Shown: positions 1 through 12,994 of the stretch, piece by piece | Position numbering within the stretch: the first letter of the stretch is position 1 | How the letters are laid out: each line of letters begins with the position of its first letter | Assembly (NCBI GenBank): GCA_014904985.1 | Contig: MU128959.1 | Location: 71,080 to 135,079, forward strand | Origin: Hydnum rufescens UP504 | Taxonomy: Eukaryota > Basidiomycota > Agaricomycetes > Cantharellales > Hydnaceae | Length of the DNA stretch: 64,000 nucleotides | Direction of reading: 5' to 3' | Notes under the pieces: model-generated | Database searches by the model: none | What the model was told of the DNA's origin: nothing | What the model saw: the letters and a program-made list of their open reading frames with translations, nothing else | Program-made: the position numbers and the translations under genes

Positions 1-86
1 AAAAGCGTGTTGTTGGCAATGCACACGTTATCAAATGTTGAGGCAATGCCTCTTGGATTGGCTTGATAGCAAACGGTGCCGCCATC

Positions 87-1262
87 ATGGAAATGTTGTC
101 GAGCGACTTCAAGCTAGGTCCCTCAGAGCAAGTTGAATGCAAGATGCCAGTCCCTCCTACCGTCGTCTATCTTGGGGCATCCCGTGGAGTGGGATTCTTG
201 GCTTATAGGCGTCTCGCGTCCCTTAATCCGGATGTGCAGAGCGTACTTCTCGTTCGATCGATTACTGACTTCAAGACTTCTGTCGAGTTCGCGTCTCTCG
301 ATGACGATATTGTCTCGCGCACGATTTTGGTTGAAGGGGATGCCCATAGTGAGGATGACGTTCGTCGTCTGCTTTCGGAGGGGAAGGAGACCCTCACTGC
401 GATTGTGTTTTCCATCGGTACGGCTCCCCTCTCCGTTTCCATTGCTTCGATAAGACATCGTCGACTTTGGTGAATATAGGATATTCTCGAGCTCCTGGTT
501 TCAGAAACAGTGTGAAGTCACTTATGAAGGGTCCGGAAATTGAGCTACCAGATCTATGCACTCGTGGTGAGCCCACCGTTGGCACGACTTATCGAGTGGC
601 TATTGATGGATCAAGGACTTGTCAATTGCAGCCTTGATCACTCTTGTTCACACTCTGCACGAAGCGTATTTTGAGTATAATGAGAAGCCTAAATTAGTGG
701 TCGTCAGTTCAATGGGTTTAGGGGCCCATGCGCATACCTCTGCATTATCACCCTTGTAAGTCGACTCCTTCATTCCAGACATGTCATGGTTCCATCCATT
801 CACCTATCTGAGGGCGTCCTTCCCTGGGACAGACTCCGGCCTGTATATTCCCGCATGAATCGAGCAGACCTCGAGGATAAACTTGCGATGGAAGTCGTTC
901 TAGAGCATTCATTGATGCCTCCCACAGTCTCTGCTTCTTTTCCAAGCACACGATACGTCCCGAGACATTTCCCCTCTGCTTCGGAAGTGAATCCGAACAT
1001 TCTCTCCGAGGAGACCCTCGACTCGCTCCCAGGACGGTTCATACAACCTCCCGACGTATGTGTCCTTCGACCTGCAACTCTAACCAACGCAAAACCTCGG
1101 GAACTTGTTCGCGTCGCGCAAGAGAACGAGGTTCCTCGTGGATCTCACAGTTTTTCTTCCATCGGGCGTGAAGACGTAGCTGGTTTCATAGCAGATTTGA
1201 TTGATGGCGCTGACGAGAATGTCACGAAATGGTGGGGCCATCAAGTAGTTCTGGCTTATTAA
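87..1262 (+). CDS. NAD(P)-binding Rossmann-fold (NmrA/SDR-like) protein
   Basis: Probable NAD(P)-dependent oxidoreductase-like protein; substrate unknown. The N-terminus reads PPTVVYLGASRGVGFLAYRR, a beta-strand followed by a GxSxGxG-type dinucleotide loop, then LLVRS after the second strand and a conserved-looking acidic stretch. A later exon (about 630-755) gives KLVVVSSMGLGAHAH, the usual strand with Ser-Ser before the active-site region, and the last exon (about 786-1262) contains VCVLRPATLTN and REDVAGFIADLI, typical of atypical SDRs of the NmrA/HSCARG group. The first ATG in frame is at 87; a second at 143 starts just before the nucleotide-binding strand and is equally possible. Exons were joined by eye; at least three short introns are needed. 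No classical YxxxK catalytic pair was seen, so catalysis is not assured. Confidence 0.7.
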
Positions 1263-1476
1263 CTTGTCCTTTCCATCCCTCTCTTGGTTATAATCCTATA
1301 AGTACCGTTTTCCCACTGTGAATGTAAATAGCCCTTTCGCACCCCTGGTGGAGACTCACGTGTTACGTAAGACGCGACGCCACTGCCCCGGAAAGTCCCA
1401 CAACACCTGAGCGCTTCCAAAGGGTCTCAACGACTCAGAACCATCCAATTGCCCACTCTCTGGCAAGCTAGTGAAG

Positions 1477-3660
1477 ATGGGAGTTCTTGGACTCACACCA
1501 TTTCTTCGTGGATCCTTGTAAGTAAACGCTGAATAGAACAAAACGTTAGGGCGTTTGGATAAACCTGAGCTCATTCTGCAGTCCCGAAGTCATTCGTCAT
1601 CTCCCAGATCGCTTGAAGTCTCTTGACGGTAAGACTATTGCTATGTACGCATCTTTCTTTCTTCAGATACAAACTTGGTACCTCCCCTTTTTTTAATCAA
1701 CGTCATAATACGTCTGGTTTCAGAGACGCGACTCTCGTGACTCAACGACTTCACTTTGGGAATGTCCCCCATGAGTATCGGCATATCCTGGGATGGTATC
1801 GCGTACTCTCCGAATTGCGGGATCATGGCAAGAATGTTATATGCGTCTTCGACGGAAAGGAACGAAGTCAAGCTAAAAGTAGCGAAGTGCGTTCCCCTAC
1901 ATTGGAGGGTCATTTTATTTGCCATACCATACCCCCCTGTCCCGGTTCTCAAGCACTGATTATACCCTCCCCCCATTCATAATCCTAATAATAACAAATG
2001 GGTTTTTCTCCTACTTCGTGTAGGTGGCACGACGTCAGGCACATCGGCATCTTCAATCTGCTCGAGCAGCCATAGAACAATCCCGCTCCCAGAGATTAAA
2101 AAACATACTCGACCTTGTCCAGAAATACGACGCACTGCCCGCCCCCGAGCGGGCCCACGCGTACGATACTCTCCTGCAGCGCCTCGCTGGTCCTTCGATG
2201 ACACCCATGCCCATGTCTCCTTTGACCCCAACGACTCTACCGTCATTTGTTCCTCGACCGAGTGCGACACGCGATGACGACGCCAATGATATTGTTGAGA
2301 CCGATGGCTATAAAGAACCACTACCACCGCCTCCCTTTCTGCCTGCAGCTCGACTCTCCGTGAATGACGACAGCGCAGAACCTTCCATCACAACATCCCC
2401 CGATTCCATGACCCAAAGGCAACATCAAATGACGCTCGAAGAAACCCAACTTTTATTATCATTATCATCTTTGTCCTCTTCTGCATCGACAGCACTACCA
2501 GCATCAACAACCTCAGCCTCAGAATCAGTCTCAGAATCCCCAAGTACATCATTCCAAGAAGCACTCGCCAAACTCCATTCGCTTGCGTCCAGGAGTGAGG
2601 CCCTCATGGATGCATATCAATTACGAAGCACACCCCCCTCAGAACAAATGTACGACGAATGTAAGATGATGATAGAAGCGATGGGCGTGCCATGGATCGA
2701 GGCCCCAGCGCCCTATGAGGCCGAAGCCCTAGCTTCCAGCCTCGTTATAAATGGCATTGCCGATTACGTCGCAAGCGAGGACACTGTACGTCGCTCCCCC
2801 GTTCTCCCCCAACGAGCCAGCTGGCCACGGGTTAGAAAATGGTTGCTGACGCAAGGGTAACCCTTCATATTATTTAACCTGGACAGGATGTTCTCGTATA
2901 CCGGGCCCCCCTACTCCGTAACATAACCAACCGAACTAGTCCACTGACCCTCATGTCTGGCCCAGAAATATGCTCCAGACTCGGTCTCTCCCACTCATCG
3001 TTTGTCGACTTTGCCGTTCTCATCGGCACCGATTTCTCGCAGCGGATCAAAGGCCTCGGTCCACAACGCGCTCTCAAACTAATCCGATCTCACCACACCA
3101 TCGAGAACATCCTCTCGCAGTACACCTCCGTAAACGGCGGTCCATCTTCCTCCAGCACGGCCACGACCACAGCCACAGCCACAGCCCCAGCCACTGCCAC
3201 AGCCACAGCCACAACCACCACAAAAAAATTCTCTCTAGACCCGCACACCTCCCTCGACCAGTACCTCGCCCAAGTATCCGTCGCGCGCCTCGTATTCACC
3301 ACCCTCCCGCCGCTGCCGCCGTCCACGTCCCTCGTGCCCAAGATGCCGTACAATGCGCAGCTCATCCAGGACATCCTGGATCAGTACGGCCTCGCACGGC
3401 TCGCTGACTCCACGGACGACAACGACAGCGGTGGTGGTGGTGGTGGTGGTGACGCCGAGGGCAGCGCACTCGTGGGAGATGCTGTGCAGAGCTTGGAAGA
3501 ATTGTTCCTCCAGACGGATTTTTTCGCCAGTCGTCGTGGTACCGGTACCGATGCTGATCGACGGTTGGGAGAACACGCGTCGTCCAGTAGTAGTAGTAGT
3601 AGTCGCACACTCTCACACGCATTCACGAGCATCTTTGCCGATAATCCTCATGCCTCCTAA
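1477..3660 (+). CDS. Rad2/XPG/FEN1-family structure-specific nuclease
   Basis: Metal-dependent 5' nuclease of the FEN1/XPG family, expected to act on branched DNA in repair or replication. It starts MGVLGLTPFLRGS, the family's N-terminal helical gateway, and splices through short GT-AG introns. All seven family acidic metal ligands are visible: TIAIDATL, VFDGKER, the two Glu of PYEAEALASS, both Asp of ASEDTDVLVY (split by an intron at about 2789-2885) and LIGTDFSQRIKGLG, which begins the helix-two-turn-helix. The N and I regions are separated by a long Ser/Thr/Pro-rich insertion (about 2170-2620), unlike compact FEN1, and the C-terminus is low complexity with Gly and Ser runs. No PCNA-binding box was recognised. 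It is therefore a Rad2-like paralogue rather than FEN1 itself; GEN1/Yen1 or EXO1 identity cannot be assigned. The stop is at 3658-3660. Confidence 0.85.
3161..3222 (+). repeat. CCACAG-type microsatellite inside the nuclease gene
   Basis: An imperfect hexanucleotide run (ACAGCC with ACGACC, ACTGCC variants) lies within the XPG-family coding exon and encodes a Thr/Ala-rich stretch. It stays in frame, so length changes by whole units would alter only the linker after the helix-two-turn-helix. GGT and AGT triplet runs follow further downstream (about 3431-3450 and 3587-3602). Confidence 0.8.
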
Positions 3661-4682
3661 GTAATGTACTATCCACGAAAATCATGTGTCCTTTTTAATT
3701 TTTGCGTGGGCTGCTGCTTTGGAATTTGACAGTCCCGCAGTTTCCCCCGCGCTCCGCCCCTCCCCGCCGCCTTCCCACCCCACGTTGAATAACTGCAGTA
3801 AGGGTGCCTCAGGCTCGATTTATGTTGGTGGCTTGGGCAATGTGGTTACTGTAAAGCACAGCCCGGGACTAGCCCTCCCATGCCCCACACGCTCGCTCGC
3901 ACGCTGCGTTTTTCCTCGAGCCTCGTGCCTCGCCTCACCACCCTCCCAACGAGCGTCACACATCGCAAAAGCACGCACGGTATCGATGAGGTGTATAGTA
4001 TCCTAGTAATACTGTAAATAATCTCTTCCTGAATTATCATGCAGCTTTTGGAGTCCCCAATAGTATGAGTTCCCTGTGTCCCTGCATCCCATAACCATCC
4101 ACTTCGAAATCATCATACATAGCCACCATCTGAATTCGACACAAATGGGTCTTTGGGCGCTCTTCCGCGGATCATCACCCAAACATATCCCAGCCACCCA
4201 ATATCTTATAGATAGAGGCGTGTGATTTAGACAGAGCAAGGGCAGGAGAAGAGAGAAAAAGACGGGGGGAGAAAGGGCTACGAGGGAGAAAATAGGGCAA
4301 GAAGATCCACAGATGTTTAGCTTGGCATCACGAATAAAAGGGAGGGCGGAGGTGCATGGTATAGAGCGGCGGGTACGGAAAAACAGGTCGTTAGTAGTGA
4401 GTAGAAGGGTTGGAGGGGAGAACAGGGGAGGGGGAGATGGACACAGACAAGTTCAGACAGAATGAAGCAAGAATGGAATAGAGAGGAACGAAGAGAAAGG
4501 TAAGGGCGTACACGCATGATGTTTCGCATGCATAGGACAGTATATGAGAGCAGAATCATAGAGACCACGCAATTTTAACCCTCCCTTAGACGCGATGTGT
4601 TTCGACCAGCAGGGACCCAGGTAGTAGATTGGGTAATCAAGAAACGTTTCCAATACGAGAGAGGCGGCAATATATGCGCCGA
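3661..4682. other. Intergenic region between convergent nuclease and MADS genes
   Basis: About 1 kb between two convergent genes. It contains a purine-rich stretch (about 4230-4500, GGGAGAAAGG-like) and no reading frame that looks like a conserved protein. It presumably holds both 3' untranslated regions. Nothing else was identified. Confidence 0.5.
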
Positions 4683-6001
4683 TTATCGTCGTTGAGTGTG
4701 TGGTTGGGGATAAGCGCTCCAGGCAGCAGGTGGTTGGTGACCCTGGGGAGGAGCATATACGTGTTGTTGCGGGTGATGAGAGGATAAGACTTGATGCTGC
4801 TGATGGTCCTGGGGTGAATATGGAGAGGTCGTTTGCTGCGGGGCGTGGTGCTGAAGGGGTGAATGTGGCGACATATGGTGTGACTGTTGTTGTTGCGGAG
4901 GGTGCTGCTGGGGCTGTTGGTGTTGTTGCTGCTGGTACTGAGCCATGATATTGTGCGATGCATGTGATGGTTGGTGAGAGTACATGTCATGAGCGGAAAT
5001 ATCTTGGGAAGCGGTCTGAGCGGCAGCACTTGAGGCATATGACCCTTGCGCTACGTCTGAAGGAGGGGCTGTCGTGGACGGGGGATGGGGCAAATGTGGA
5101 GATTGGGGAGAGAGGAGAGGACGATGGGCTTCGGTCGTGCGCTGGCCCGGTGCACCAGGCCCTGGGCCGGTATTAGAGTGTTGGAGGGGAGAGCTGCTTG
5201 CGCCCGTGCCTCTTCGGGGTCTCTTGGCGTCTGGAGGGCCCGACGGGGTCGGGGGCTCAGACACGCCAGCGTCATCGTCCTCGGTGGCAGGCATGGAGAG
5301 AGGTGCGGTGGGGGAGGTCGTGATCTGGCGAGAGTAATGTTGGACTGGGGTGCTGGGGGAGGGGCCGAGGTGCTGCCATTGTTGTTGTGAGAAGCGTTTG
5401 GAGCGCCTGTAGTTGCGGGGGCAGCAGCCCCAGGAGCAGGAGCAGCACCATGCTGAGAGTTTAGACATGCCTGAATGAGATTTTTACCCTCTGGTTGGGT
5501 AACGAGGGGCTGGAGTTTGGCCGTGGTGAAGGTGTAGACGAGGCCAGTCTCGGAGACGACGAGGAGAAGGACCTGAGTTCCGGTGAGTGTGGAGAGTTCA
5601 TAGGCCTAGATAAAACGCGTATCAGGGCGCGTTGTGATGGGGCGGTAGAAGAGGGAGGAGGAAGGGGCGCTTACCTTCTTCATGATGCCTGCCTTTCTCT
5701 TGCTAAAGGTGATGTGTCGCCTGCTCTTGTCCTGGATGAACTCGATCTTGATCTTACGCCGACCAGCCTTTTTGTCGTTCTTCTTGCCGGGGGCACCAGC
5801 AGCACCAGCGTCGTCGTCGTCGTCATCGTCGTCGTCGTCGCCGTCTTCATGCTGAAAGGGATGCTCCACTGGGGAGGGATCGTTCATGTCCATGGGGCGC
5901 GCGCGTTTGTTGCGCATAGTTGGTGAGGTCGCCGCCTGCCCAGTGTTCGCTGGATTCGACATATCGGTCGCGTGGGATCGCGGAAAGCGGAAACGACTCA
6001 A
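4683..6001 (-). CDS. MCM1: Mcm1/SRF-type MADS-box transcription factor
   Basis: Nuclear DNA-binding regulator of the SRF/Mcm1 class. The first exon (6001-5675) carries an Asp-rich run and then the MADS box, with GRRKIKIEFIQDKSRRHITF and SKRKAGIMKK; a 69-nt intron (5606-5674) follows. Exon two continues AYELSTLTGTQVLLLVVSE and LVYTFTTAKLQPLV, completing the MADS box and the Mcm1-type extension. The C-terminus is Gln/His/Pro/Ser-rich, usual for fungal Mcm1 activation regions. The MADS frame and the Gln-rich frame differ; a 104-nt GT-AG intron at 5345-5448 joins them cleanly, although the removed Ala/Pro/Asn-rich segment also looks codable. Met at 6001 or a second Met at about 5962 may be the start. 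The MADS identification is secure; the middle splice is not. Confidence 0.92.
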
Positions 6002-6450
6002 AGGTTTCTGGGGGGAAGCGGAGTTGCGGTGTTAAATGCGGAGATATACCCCGACCAGGCTGCGGTGAGCAGGACAGGTCTGAAAGCGGAACAAGGTTGG
6101 GAATCAGGTTGGCGGAGCTGAGATAACGCCACCGTCGAGGATGAGCCTGAGAACGAGCTCAACGACGAGCAGGTCCTGAGCCAGGAGTGTATTACGTAAC
6201 ATATGGATATATTTGGTATCTTCCGTATGGGATTTACATCGCCCTCACCCCCTCGCCCATCGTTCCGGGTCGTCTTCGTCGTCGCCGTCGTCCACCTCGT
6301 TCGATGGTGAGCCCGGGAGACATTTCCCGGGACTGACATGATATGACAATTCGGGTCGGTTGCAAACATGCTTCGGCTACAATATCCAAATACAATTCAG
6401 AACTCAGGAGAAAAGGAAAAAAAAATAGAGCATTCATATTCAGGGGCCCT
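6002..6450. other. MADS gene promoter / GCN2 3' flank
   Basis: About 450 bp upstream of the MADS gene and downstream of the GCN2 stop. Short frames here show no recognisable domain. It should contain the MADS promoter; no specific element was identified. Confidence 0.4.
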
Positions 6451-9400
6451 TCACAATCTCAATAGAAACATTTTGTCGTCTCGCACACTGAACAATAAGG
6501 CATATCCACTCTTCCTCCTCTGCAGTGCCTGCACCGTCTCCCGCAGCCCATTCCCCATGCCCTGAAGGGCCCCGTGTTCACTCACAAACCCCCGCCACGC
6601 CTCCGGGCTGCTCACCCAGGATGTGTCCACGGTAAGCGCCGCCAGCGTCGCAGCGGGCGCATCCACTGCAATTACTGGAGCGCCCCGGCCAGCTCCCGCT
6701 TCAGCTCTTGCTCGGCTGCAAATGCTAGGAATAACAAAAAGAAAAGGGGGGATGCCGCAAGGCAATTAGCAGATATACTATATTTCAGATGATAATCTTT
6801 TCTCACCCTTCCCGTGGATCGCAATCTTTGCCTTGTGTTTCTTCTTCGCTGCATCCCCTGACAGGATCACCTGGATCTGCGATGATCCACCACCCCCGTG
6901 GGCCCCGCATCCAATCCCGCCTCCACCCCTCCCCCTCCCCCACCCACTAGGGACACCGCCTGGTCCAATCGTTTCTGTTCAGCAATCTCCCGCATCAAGT
7001 ACGACATGATCTCGTGCCAGTCCTCTGCCGCAATCGAAAAAAAAAAAAGAAAAAGATGAGCGTATGCACGAAGTTTCCATCAAAGAACAACTCGCCTTCG
7101 GTTTCTGACCCTTTCAACACCGACTTGACTTTGTAAGTACCATGCCGAGTTTCCCAGAGCAAAAACCTGTAAATTGCATAAATTGCCGTCGGTCTACCAG
7201 TAAGGCGAGGGGTGGTAAGCAACGCACAAGATGCCCTCGGCACAGCATCGCGCCAGATGGCTGGGAACATTGTTATCAATGTCTTCGTCATACATCAGAT
7301 CGGCACTGATCCCATGACGCCAGAGGTTTGATGTGAGCCTCACCCGCCGCTCTAGTAGCGGGCCCAACGGCGCATCCACCTGCGTTGTCGGCATCATGCT
7401 GATCACATACACGTCACAGCGACGCGGCGAAAAAGCGCCGTACGAGCGTCGGTCCTTGATCAATCCCTGAAGGGTCGCCTTTTGATGGGCGTTTAACGAG
7501 TGCGCGATTTGTTCCAGGACGACCTGCAACCCAATTGCCTTGATAGCAAATCGCTTCGATTTCGACGGCGGTGTGAACTGAGAGATAAGATGGTCATATC
7601 TATGATTCACCAAATTCAAACAAAAATGAATCAATGCCCAATCATTTCACACAATAGCCCGAAATTAATTGATTTCAGATATTGACGTACCGACCACCAC
7701 GTCCCACCACAACCCGCTTCGCTCCTCGAAATTCGAAGACGATCCCAGGGCCGAACAACGGGTGACAGGCCATCAGGAACGGCTTCACCCGTACTCGTCG
7801 TCGCACCCCCATAGCACCCACCAAAACCACGATCTGGCGAATCTGCTCCAGCGCTTCCGAAGCATTCGGCGACTCTGTTCTCGATCCATACCGATTTGGT
7901 GCGTCGTCGATCGATACTATATCCAAGAAAAAAGGGGGGGAAAAAACGTTAACATGCTTCGCCAAATCGAAACAAAGGGACGGAACCTTTGCCCATATCT
8001 AGGCAGGAATTGAATTTACACTCTAAAAAATCACACACGCACCTTCGTCCAGCATGCTCTCGATCTCATCAATTAGAGACCGATTCAGCCCGAGGTTGGC
8101 CAAGAGCACACGCTTTTGGGGAACAGTCGTCTTCTGCTGATCCAGAACCATGATCACCTCCCGATGCCGACTCGATGGGATTCGATGGAAAATTGCCTCC
8201 ACCACTTGTCAAAAAAAAGCAGGCAGACAAATTAGGGGTCAGATCCGGATCTTACGAATCGAAATGGGGCTGATGCTTTTTTCAGTTCTGAATGAAAACT
8301 CACAGGCAGAGTGTGAAATGTAGAGATCGTACGTCTGCGTTTCCACGCCGGGCATTGCTCGAAGTATTTCATCCATGACCGATATGGCTTCTGCTTCCGA
8401 GGCCAAGGATTCCGTGTCTCTCGATATAATATCAAATGCTGCTTGTTGCCACGCCGTGGGTTGACCAAGTGCATCTTGGAACGCACGCCCTGGAAACGAA
8501 ACATAATCAGAGGTGGACATAGGGCGGCGGTCGTATTCCAAGCAATAAATGTTACATACCGCAGAAATATCGTTTAATCCTGACCAATCCAGAGAGTGCC
8601 GCAGAACGTGCCAGAGGTACAACAACACTCTTCGGCAGCATCACTAGATCCCCTTGGCGATCTAAGAAAACCGGAGCCGCATTCTTCTCGGTCTCCTGAC
8701 TCTCCGTTAAAGGCATCAGCAATGGCGGGTCATCCTCGATCGCCCCGTGCAATCGAAACAGATGCACTACATGGTCTCGCACCACTGGAATCAATGGCGC
8801 GTATTCCCGCGGCGCATTCGTAGCCTCATATGAGAACACCTTCGCTGGGTCAATAGGTTGTGTGAACAATGTCTTCAGCAACGCATCGTAACGACGCGAC
8901 TGAGGGTTCACTACAGAGATAAACCAATATATTGGTCACTGAATCGAAAGATAACGGAAAGGAACAAAGAGGCATATTACGCACCCAGCAGTCGGAGTGC
9001 TTCATTAATGCTCTCTTCTTCCATTCGCTTCGGCAACAATTCATTCCGTGAGAGCTCAGCGGCAGATGGACGCAGCTCCGGATTATGGCGTAACAGTAGT
9101 TGAATAACCTCTTGTTGATTCACGCGTTCCATAGGCCATGATAACGGAAAGTTAATCTTGGGTGAGCGCAATGCAGTGATCACATGGAATCGCTCAGTAT
9201 TCGTATGAAATGCCGGCATATTCATCTCGAAAAACACGACCTATCAAATATGGAAAGCCATGAGCTGTATGTATAAACCCAGATATGGCCACGTACTCCG
9301 AGGCTGTACATGTCAGCCTTGGAATGGTTCTGGCCTCTTTTCCTGTCAATCACTTCGGGTGCAATGTAAAGGCTCGTGCCAACACCTAATGCAAACGGGG

Positions 9401-12400
9401 AAGGGTGAGTTGAAAAATTCGAACCTGCCGTAAGCGGCCATACCGGTTGTCAACTCTGAGAACTCCGATACGCTCCCCATAATTTCCTCAATATCCGGCA
9501 TATCCACGGGAAGACTTCGCCAGGATGCCAGGCCAAAATCACCGACCTTTACGTCCCCTTTAGCATCTGAAGTGCTGGACTCAGCCCAAGATCTTATGCA
9601 CGAAGACGCATGACGACTTTTACCGATAAATATGTTACCAGGCTTGATGTCGCGATGCACCTAGCATTCAAGCATTGAAATTCAGCACGAGGACTCGGAA
9701 GACGGCAGAGTGAAAAACTGACAATCCCCCACGATGCGATATGTTCTAAGGCATCCAGAATTTGGCGGAAGAGTATCCAGATTCTCTCCTCTGATAAGCC
9801 TTCATCAATCGCCTGGATCAAATCAAATTATCTATCTGGCCGCATTGCCAAAAAGGGAATGTTCACACTTCTCGCAAAGTCTGCTTCTCGACATATTCCT
9901 GGACACAAGGCAAACACGTTTGATGCATAGTAGGATATATGTGGTATTGATGGGCCCACCATTTGGATATACAAAATCTCCAACGGACGGTCGGCAGGCA
10001 CAGAAAAGCTTTCCCTCATCCCAAGGGCTTTCGGAGATAACTGCGCTTGAGTCTCTTGAGAGCTGCCCGAGTCATCGTCATGATCGCCGTTTTCGGAAGC
10101 GGGTGCCGAGTTTCTTTGCAAGCTTGGAAACGTTGTGCTTCTAGCAAATGATATCTCTGGCAAAGACGGTTCGCTGACATGAAATGGGTCAGACTCGTCT
10201 GAACTGCCCCCGCTATCATCATCGAAGATATCTGAAGACGATCCCGTTTCCGTATCGACCGATCCTTGGCTGCGCGATGCGACGGTTTCTACCCAAGTCT
10301 AATATAGTGACTAAAATCAATCGCACAATCGCGTTCACTAAAATCAACGGAAAGCACTGACCGTGTAGTACCGCACGATCGAGCTATGAGACATGCGGGA
10401 GAGAGCATTGACCTCTCGCAAAATCTTGGCATCATTCTCGCGACGCAATCTGACCTTTTTGATCTGCAAAAGTATGGAGACCCTGATATTAACGACGAAC
10501 AACATAATAAGAAGACCCCCGCACAGCGTATATGCAATTATCGTGCTTCAGCCGTGCCTTGACGACACTTCCGAACCCGCCTTTACCCTGGTGCGGCAAT
10601 TCGATCATGAAGCAAATAATGAACAGAGCAATATAGGAATGAACGTACAAGAAACTCTAGTTCCTCCCAGTCTTGGTGATAGCGACTTGAAGGGGTCGTG
10701 AGGGACGGCAATTTTGGAGTGAATTTCATCTGCGGTGAGCGCGCATGAACAGTGGCGGTGGGAGATCGCGCTCCGCCTCACGCTTCGGCTCAGTAGGGTT
10801 TTGTGGAATTAGAATAGAAGCACACCCACTGGTACGATTTTTGTCCATTGGCATGGAAAGGGTAACTTCGGGGCTTCATCCCATTCACGCAATCGTTGAA
10901 GTAAGTCGGAACATGAGGGTGTTCGTTTCTTGTTGTCTTCAAACACAGACAAAAGGAGGCTTTGCATCTCCAGCGGCATAGCCACTACACGACAAGTCAT
11001 TCTGTTAGCAATCGCACCTCGTGGCTCATTCCGTTCTCTTTCACTTACATCCAGCAATCGCTTCGGAAGGCTGGGAAAAGTCAGTTATGATGTTCAGCCC
11101 ACCCAGCATTTGAAGCACCACAACTCCCAAGTACCAAATGTCTCGCCTTCGTGTGTACTGATATCGGGATTGGATCACTTCTTGGGGAAGCCATGAATCC
11201 GGTAGGTTTCCATGATCTTGACGAACAGGACCAAACCGATTCGACTTGCAAAGATCAAGGAGTCTGCTATGATACCAAAATCGGCCCAATTTCAGGATCG
11301 ACGTCGATACCGGCTCTGTAGCAGTTGAGATCCATATACTCGCCGGAGTCACGGCTGACAAACCCCCTGAGCCATACATACAGTGGGCATAGAGAAAAGA
11401 ACTACCTCTATGGGTGAGATTCTTCGCATGCATATATTCCAGTGCCTTCAATGCCTGGGCGAGAAGGAGCTGACAGCCAAAGTATAAACGTAACGCGCGA
11501 CCCCTGAGAAGGGTGTACTCACATGACACTTGGAGAACGGGAGGGTATCGCAATTGTGGAGTAGATCGAGGAGTGAGAGAGATGGAACACGTTCGACCAG
11601 AAAACACAACACCGGCACCCCCCCAGGTCTGGAAGTCAGCTTTGAGGCAAATATTGGCAACAAATTCTCGTGACGGAGGGCAATCAAACGGCGGAATTCT
11701 TCGTGAAGCGCGGCTATCTTCGATTGCCTGGAGTAGACAATCTATAAGCCTATGTGGAAGTAATAGTCTATATGCCTTTACCTTGCCCGTGTGTATAATA
11801 GTGGGTATCAAACTCGACCCTGTGCAGCTCAAGGAGTGCAACTGTGCGCTGGGTGTCACCAACCGGCTGAGCGTAGTATACTGTTGCGAGACCATCTGAC
11901 GCCATGCGTGTGACTAAATGTGAGAGGCATTGAGAAGTGCTTTAAGCCCACCTTTCCTGGGGCAGGATAGCCGAAAGGTGTAAACGGGAGAGTCATTATC
12001 GAGATCAACGCCCTGTTCAAATACCTCGATAGATGGGTCTGCTGCACTTGATGAGTCTATGATACTCTGGGACTCGTTCGTCTTCCGTTCGCTTTCACGG
12101 CGACTCATGGTTTCCTTTTTCTCTTGCACCGCCTGGTCTATGCGTTGCACGAGATGTGCCACCTTTTCCTCCTCCGCGTTCTTCGCTTGCTCTGCACGCA
12201 AGCGATGTTCCTTTGAATAGCCAACAGTCAAATCAGGAACCAGCGTTTGTTAGTAGGAACACAACTCGCCTCTTCACGGTCTTTTGTTCGCTGAATCATC
12301 TCAGCAGCCAATGAAATGGTTTTGTCAGGGCGTTTCCTTGCTCCTTTCGGTATATTGTTGTTGGACGACATCCAAGAGGACGCAAACATCGCAATAGTAA

Positions 12401-12825
12401 GGACCATTTCCTCGCCGGCGCAGCGTAAAGCTTCATCTCTCATGAGTTTATTCAATGCTTGGACTTGAGCAGGAGACAACCCCTGAGGTTGTCGTGCCAC
12501 GAATGTTGCGGGATTCTTGGGGTATGTGTTTGTATATGTGACATGTAGCTACGGAGAATTTTCTCAGGTTCTATCCAATACTTCCTGGTAGGTCACACTT
12601 ACTCTGACGCTGACAAGTGTGTGTAAATCTGGGTCGTCTGGTACGACGGTGATATGGAACGCGGGTGGTGCATTGTGTTTCTAAGCCTAGTGATGAATTC
12701 CCAAGTACATGGGCTGGGTGACTCGAAGACATTACCTGCCATACTGTGGGAATGTCGCGTTCAAATGAGTCTTCGTAGATGCTTGCAATGGATAGGATTT
12801 CGTCTTCGATGCGTTCGGTGTCCAT
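6451..12825 (-). CDS. GCN2: eIF2-alpha kinase GCN2
   Basis: Cytosolic stress kinase that phosphorylates eIF2-alpha when uncharged tRNA accumulates. Domain order matches Gcn2. The N-terminal RWD domain (from 12825, RIEDEILSIASIYEDSF) is followed by a charged linker. A pseudokinase at about 11900-10850 has HAKNLTHRG in place of the HRD loop. The active kinase (about 10600-9000) has GKGGFGSVVKARL, an acidic Ser-rich insert, HRDIKPGNIFI near 9650 and VKVGDFGLAS near 9540. A degenerate HisRS-like domain (about 8900-7300) reads VVRDHVVHLFRLHGAI and KSVVVPLARSAALSGLVRIK. The C-terminal ribosome/tRNA-binding part ends YALLFSVRDDKMFLLRL. The gene is cut by many short introns. It starts 169 bp from a divergent gene. 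No break was seen, so it is probably functional. Confidence 0.93.
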
Positions 12826-12994
12826 GTTATATGGAGAACATGAAAGAAGAAGGGCGATATAGGTCTAAGAGGGGGAGGGAGCGCCCTCGGCGACTTAGAA
12901 GATGCCCATGGTCCTACTCGAATGAGTGGGTTTATTTTGACTCGAGCACAGAGGCATAGGCCCTCGTACTTTGCCGAAATCACGCGACTTCCTC
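12826..12994. promoter_or_regulatory. Shared divergent promoter of GCN2 and the 12995 gene
   Basis: Only 169 bp separate the two start codons, so both promoters must lie here or overlap the 5' ends. No TATA box or known fungal operator was recognised. A GAGGGGGAGGGAG purine run is present near 12868. Confidence 0.5.

Noticed and set aside
3090..3632. Several His-, Val- and Thr-rich frames on both strands
   Set aside because: They are alternative readings of microsatellites inside the nuclease exon.
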